Source: an uncultured Prevotella sp. | GTDB lineage: Bacteria > Bacteroidota > Bacteroidia > Bacteroidales > Bacteroidaceae | DNA length: 18,023 bases | Direction of reading: 5' to 3' | Assembly: GCA_946623195.1 (NCBI GenBank) | Contig: CAMOQW010000037.1 | Location: 1-18,023, forward strand | In this document: positions 17,413 to 18,023 of the stretch, in pieces | Numbering within the stretch: position 1 is the stretch's first letter | How the letters are laid out: each line of letters starts with the position of its first letter | Position numbers and translations under genes: made by a program | Notes under the pieces: generated by a model | The model's input: the letters and a program-made list of their open reading frames with translations, nothing else | Database searches by the model: none | What the model was told of the DNA's origin: nothing

Positions 17413-18023
17413 ATGAAGAAATCAGGTAATATCTATAGGCTCCTGTTTGCCGCACTTGTATGCTTTGCTGCCACCATGACTACTACCTCCTGCCGTTTCG
17501 AGGAGGACGACTACTTCGATGAGTCGGCATCGCTGCGTGTCGAACATGCCATCGACAGCGTACGCACCATACTGACCACAGCGGAGAACGGTTGGGTGAT
17601 GCAGTACTTCTGCGGAACCGGCGTGAAGCATTTCGAAGGCTTCAACCTCTTCGCCCGCTTTACCGAGGGTGGTAAGGTGACGCTGGCTGGCAACCACCGC
17701 ATGTTGCGCAACGGCAATGCCGGCAAGTACACGGAGGCCGCCAGTCTCTACAGCCTCCTGCTGGAGGATGGCCCTGTGCTGGCCTTTAACACGTGGAATG
17801 ATGTACTTACCCCGTTCGTCGACCCCGTCAGTCCCTGGGCGGCTCCCAACACTTTGGTGAAAGACGGTGAAGGCATGAAAGGCGACAACAACTTTGTCAT
17901 CATGAGTTACAGCGATGACCAGATCATCATGCGCGGTGAGCGCTATCAGGCTGAAGTACGCCTGACGAAGTGCCCTACCTCCTGGGCCGACTATATCGCA
18001 GATACCGACAAGATGAAGAACTA
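17413..18023 (+). CDS. DUF4302-type lipoprotein, truncated by the window edge
   Basis: The reading frame starts at an ATG preceded by AAAAG and is open to the last base, giving 203 complete codons without a stop; the 3' end lies outside the window. The N-terminus is a lipoprotein-like signal peptide with Cys27 in TTTSC; the Thr at -3 is a weaker lipobox than in the neighbours. After the Cys comes the acidic RFEEDDYFDESASLR. The stretch ESASLRVEHAIDSVRTILTT, then ENGWVMQYF and FNLFARFTEGGKVTLA, is the pattern I associate with DUF4302 proteins, which recur as the next gene in this kind of SusC/SusD/HExxH locus. The function of DUF4302 is unknown; a surface ligand-binding role beside the transporter is inferred from context. 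Family identity is fairly sure and completeness unknown. Confidence 0.85.
   Translation, partial: MKKSGNIYRLLFAALVCFAATMTTTSCRFEEDDYFDESASLRVEHAIDSVRTILTTAENGWVMQYFCGTGVKHFEGFNLFARFTEGGKVTLAGNHRMLRNGNAGKYTEAASLYSLLLEDGPVLAFNTWNDVLTPFVDPVSPWAAPNTLVKDGEGMKGDNNFVIMSYSDDQIIMRGERYQAEVRLTKCPTSWADYIADTDKMKN

Noticed and set aside
16724..17455. - strand frame of 243 codons opposite the HExxH lipoprotein
   Set aside because: It overlaps the zinc-motif gene and the start of the DUF4302 gene, both well supported on the + strand.
3773..18023. Classical polysaccharide utilisation locus
   Set aside because: SusC/SusD pairs alone suggest this, but no carbohydrate-active enzyme, sulfatase or SusR/HTCS regulator is visible, so a glycan target is not supported by this window.
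1..18023. CRISPR arrays, tRNA or rRNA genes, phage genes, toxin-antitoxin pairs
   Set aside because: I looked for repeat-spacer patterns, tRNA-like cloverleaf sequences and small paired ORFs in the intergenic regions and saw none.

Overview
The window comes from a Bacteroidota chromosome, most likely a Prevotella-type organism (family Prevotellaceae). The evidence is two SusC/SusD outer-membrane uptake modules, AT-rich intergenic sequences carrying the Bacteroidota -7 element TAnnTTTG, lipoprotein signal peptides followed by acidic residues, and an M6 peptidase with the short C-terminal tail common on secreted Prevotella proteins. The genus is inferred from style, not from a marker gene. All real genes lie on the + strand.

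Layout. Positions 1-348 hold a decayed insertion-sequence fragment (a probable ISAon1-type transposase N-terminus) and a promoter. Next come purN (purine synthesis) and, overlapping or directly abutting it, a large secreted M6-family zinc metallopeptidase. That unit ends in a strong 16-bp terminator hairpin. Module 1 (3773-10666) follows a good promoter. It encodes a SusC-type TonB-dependent transporter, a SusD-type lipoprotein and a 632-residue lipoprotein of unknown function with an EF-hand-like loop and a strongly basic C-terminus. It ends in a second clear terminator. Module 2 starts from its own promoter at about 10866-10897 and runs off the right edge. It encodes a second SusC, a second SusD, an HExxH zinc metallohydrolase lipoprotein of the type associated with SusC/D import, and the first 203 codons of a DUF4302-type lipoprotein.

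How it fits together. Each SusC would form the TonB-driven barrel and each SusD its surface lid; the extra lipoproteins probably sit at the cell surface with them. No glycoside hydrolase, polysaccharide lyase, sulfatase, SusR/HTCS regulator or ECF sigma/anti-sigma pair is present, and neither SusC has the extra N-terminal STN domain. The accessory enzymes in view are two metallopeptidase-like proteins, so peptides or protein-derived ligands are a more plausible cargo than a polysaccharide. That is inference. Module 2 matches a gene order seen in many Bacteroidota; module 1's third protein is the least explained gene here.
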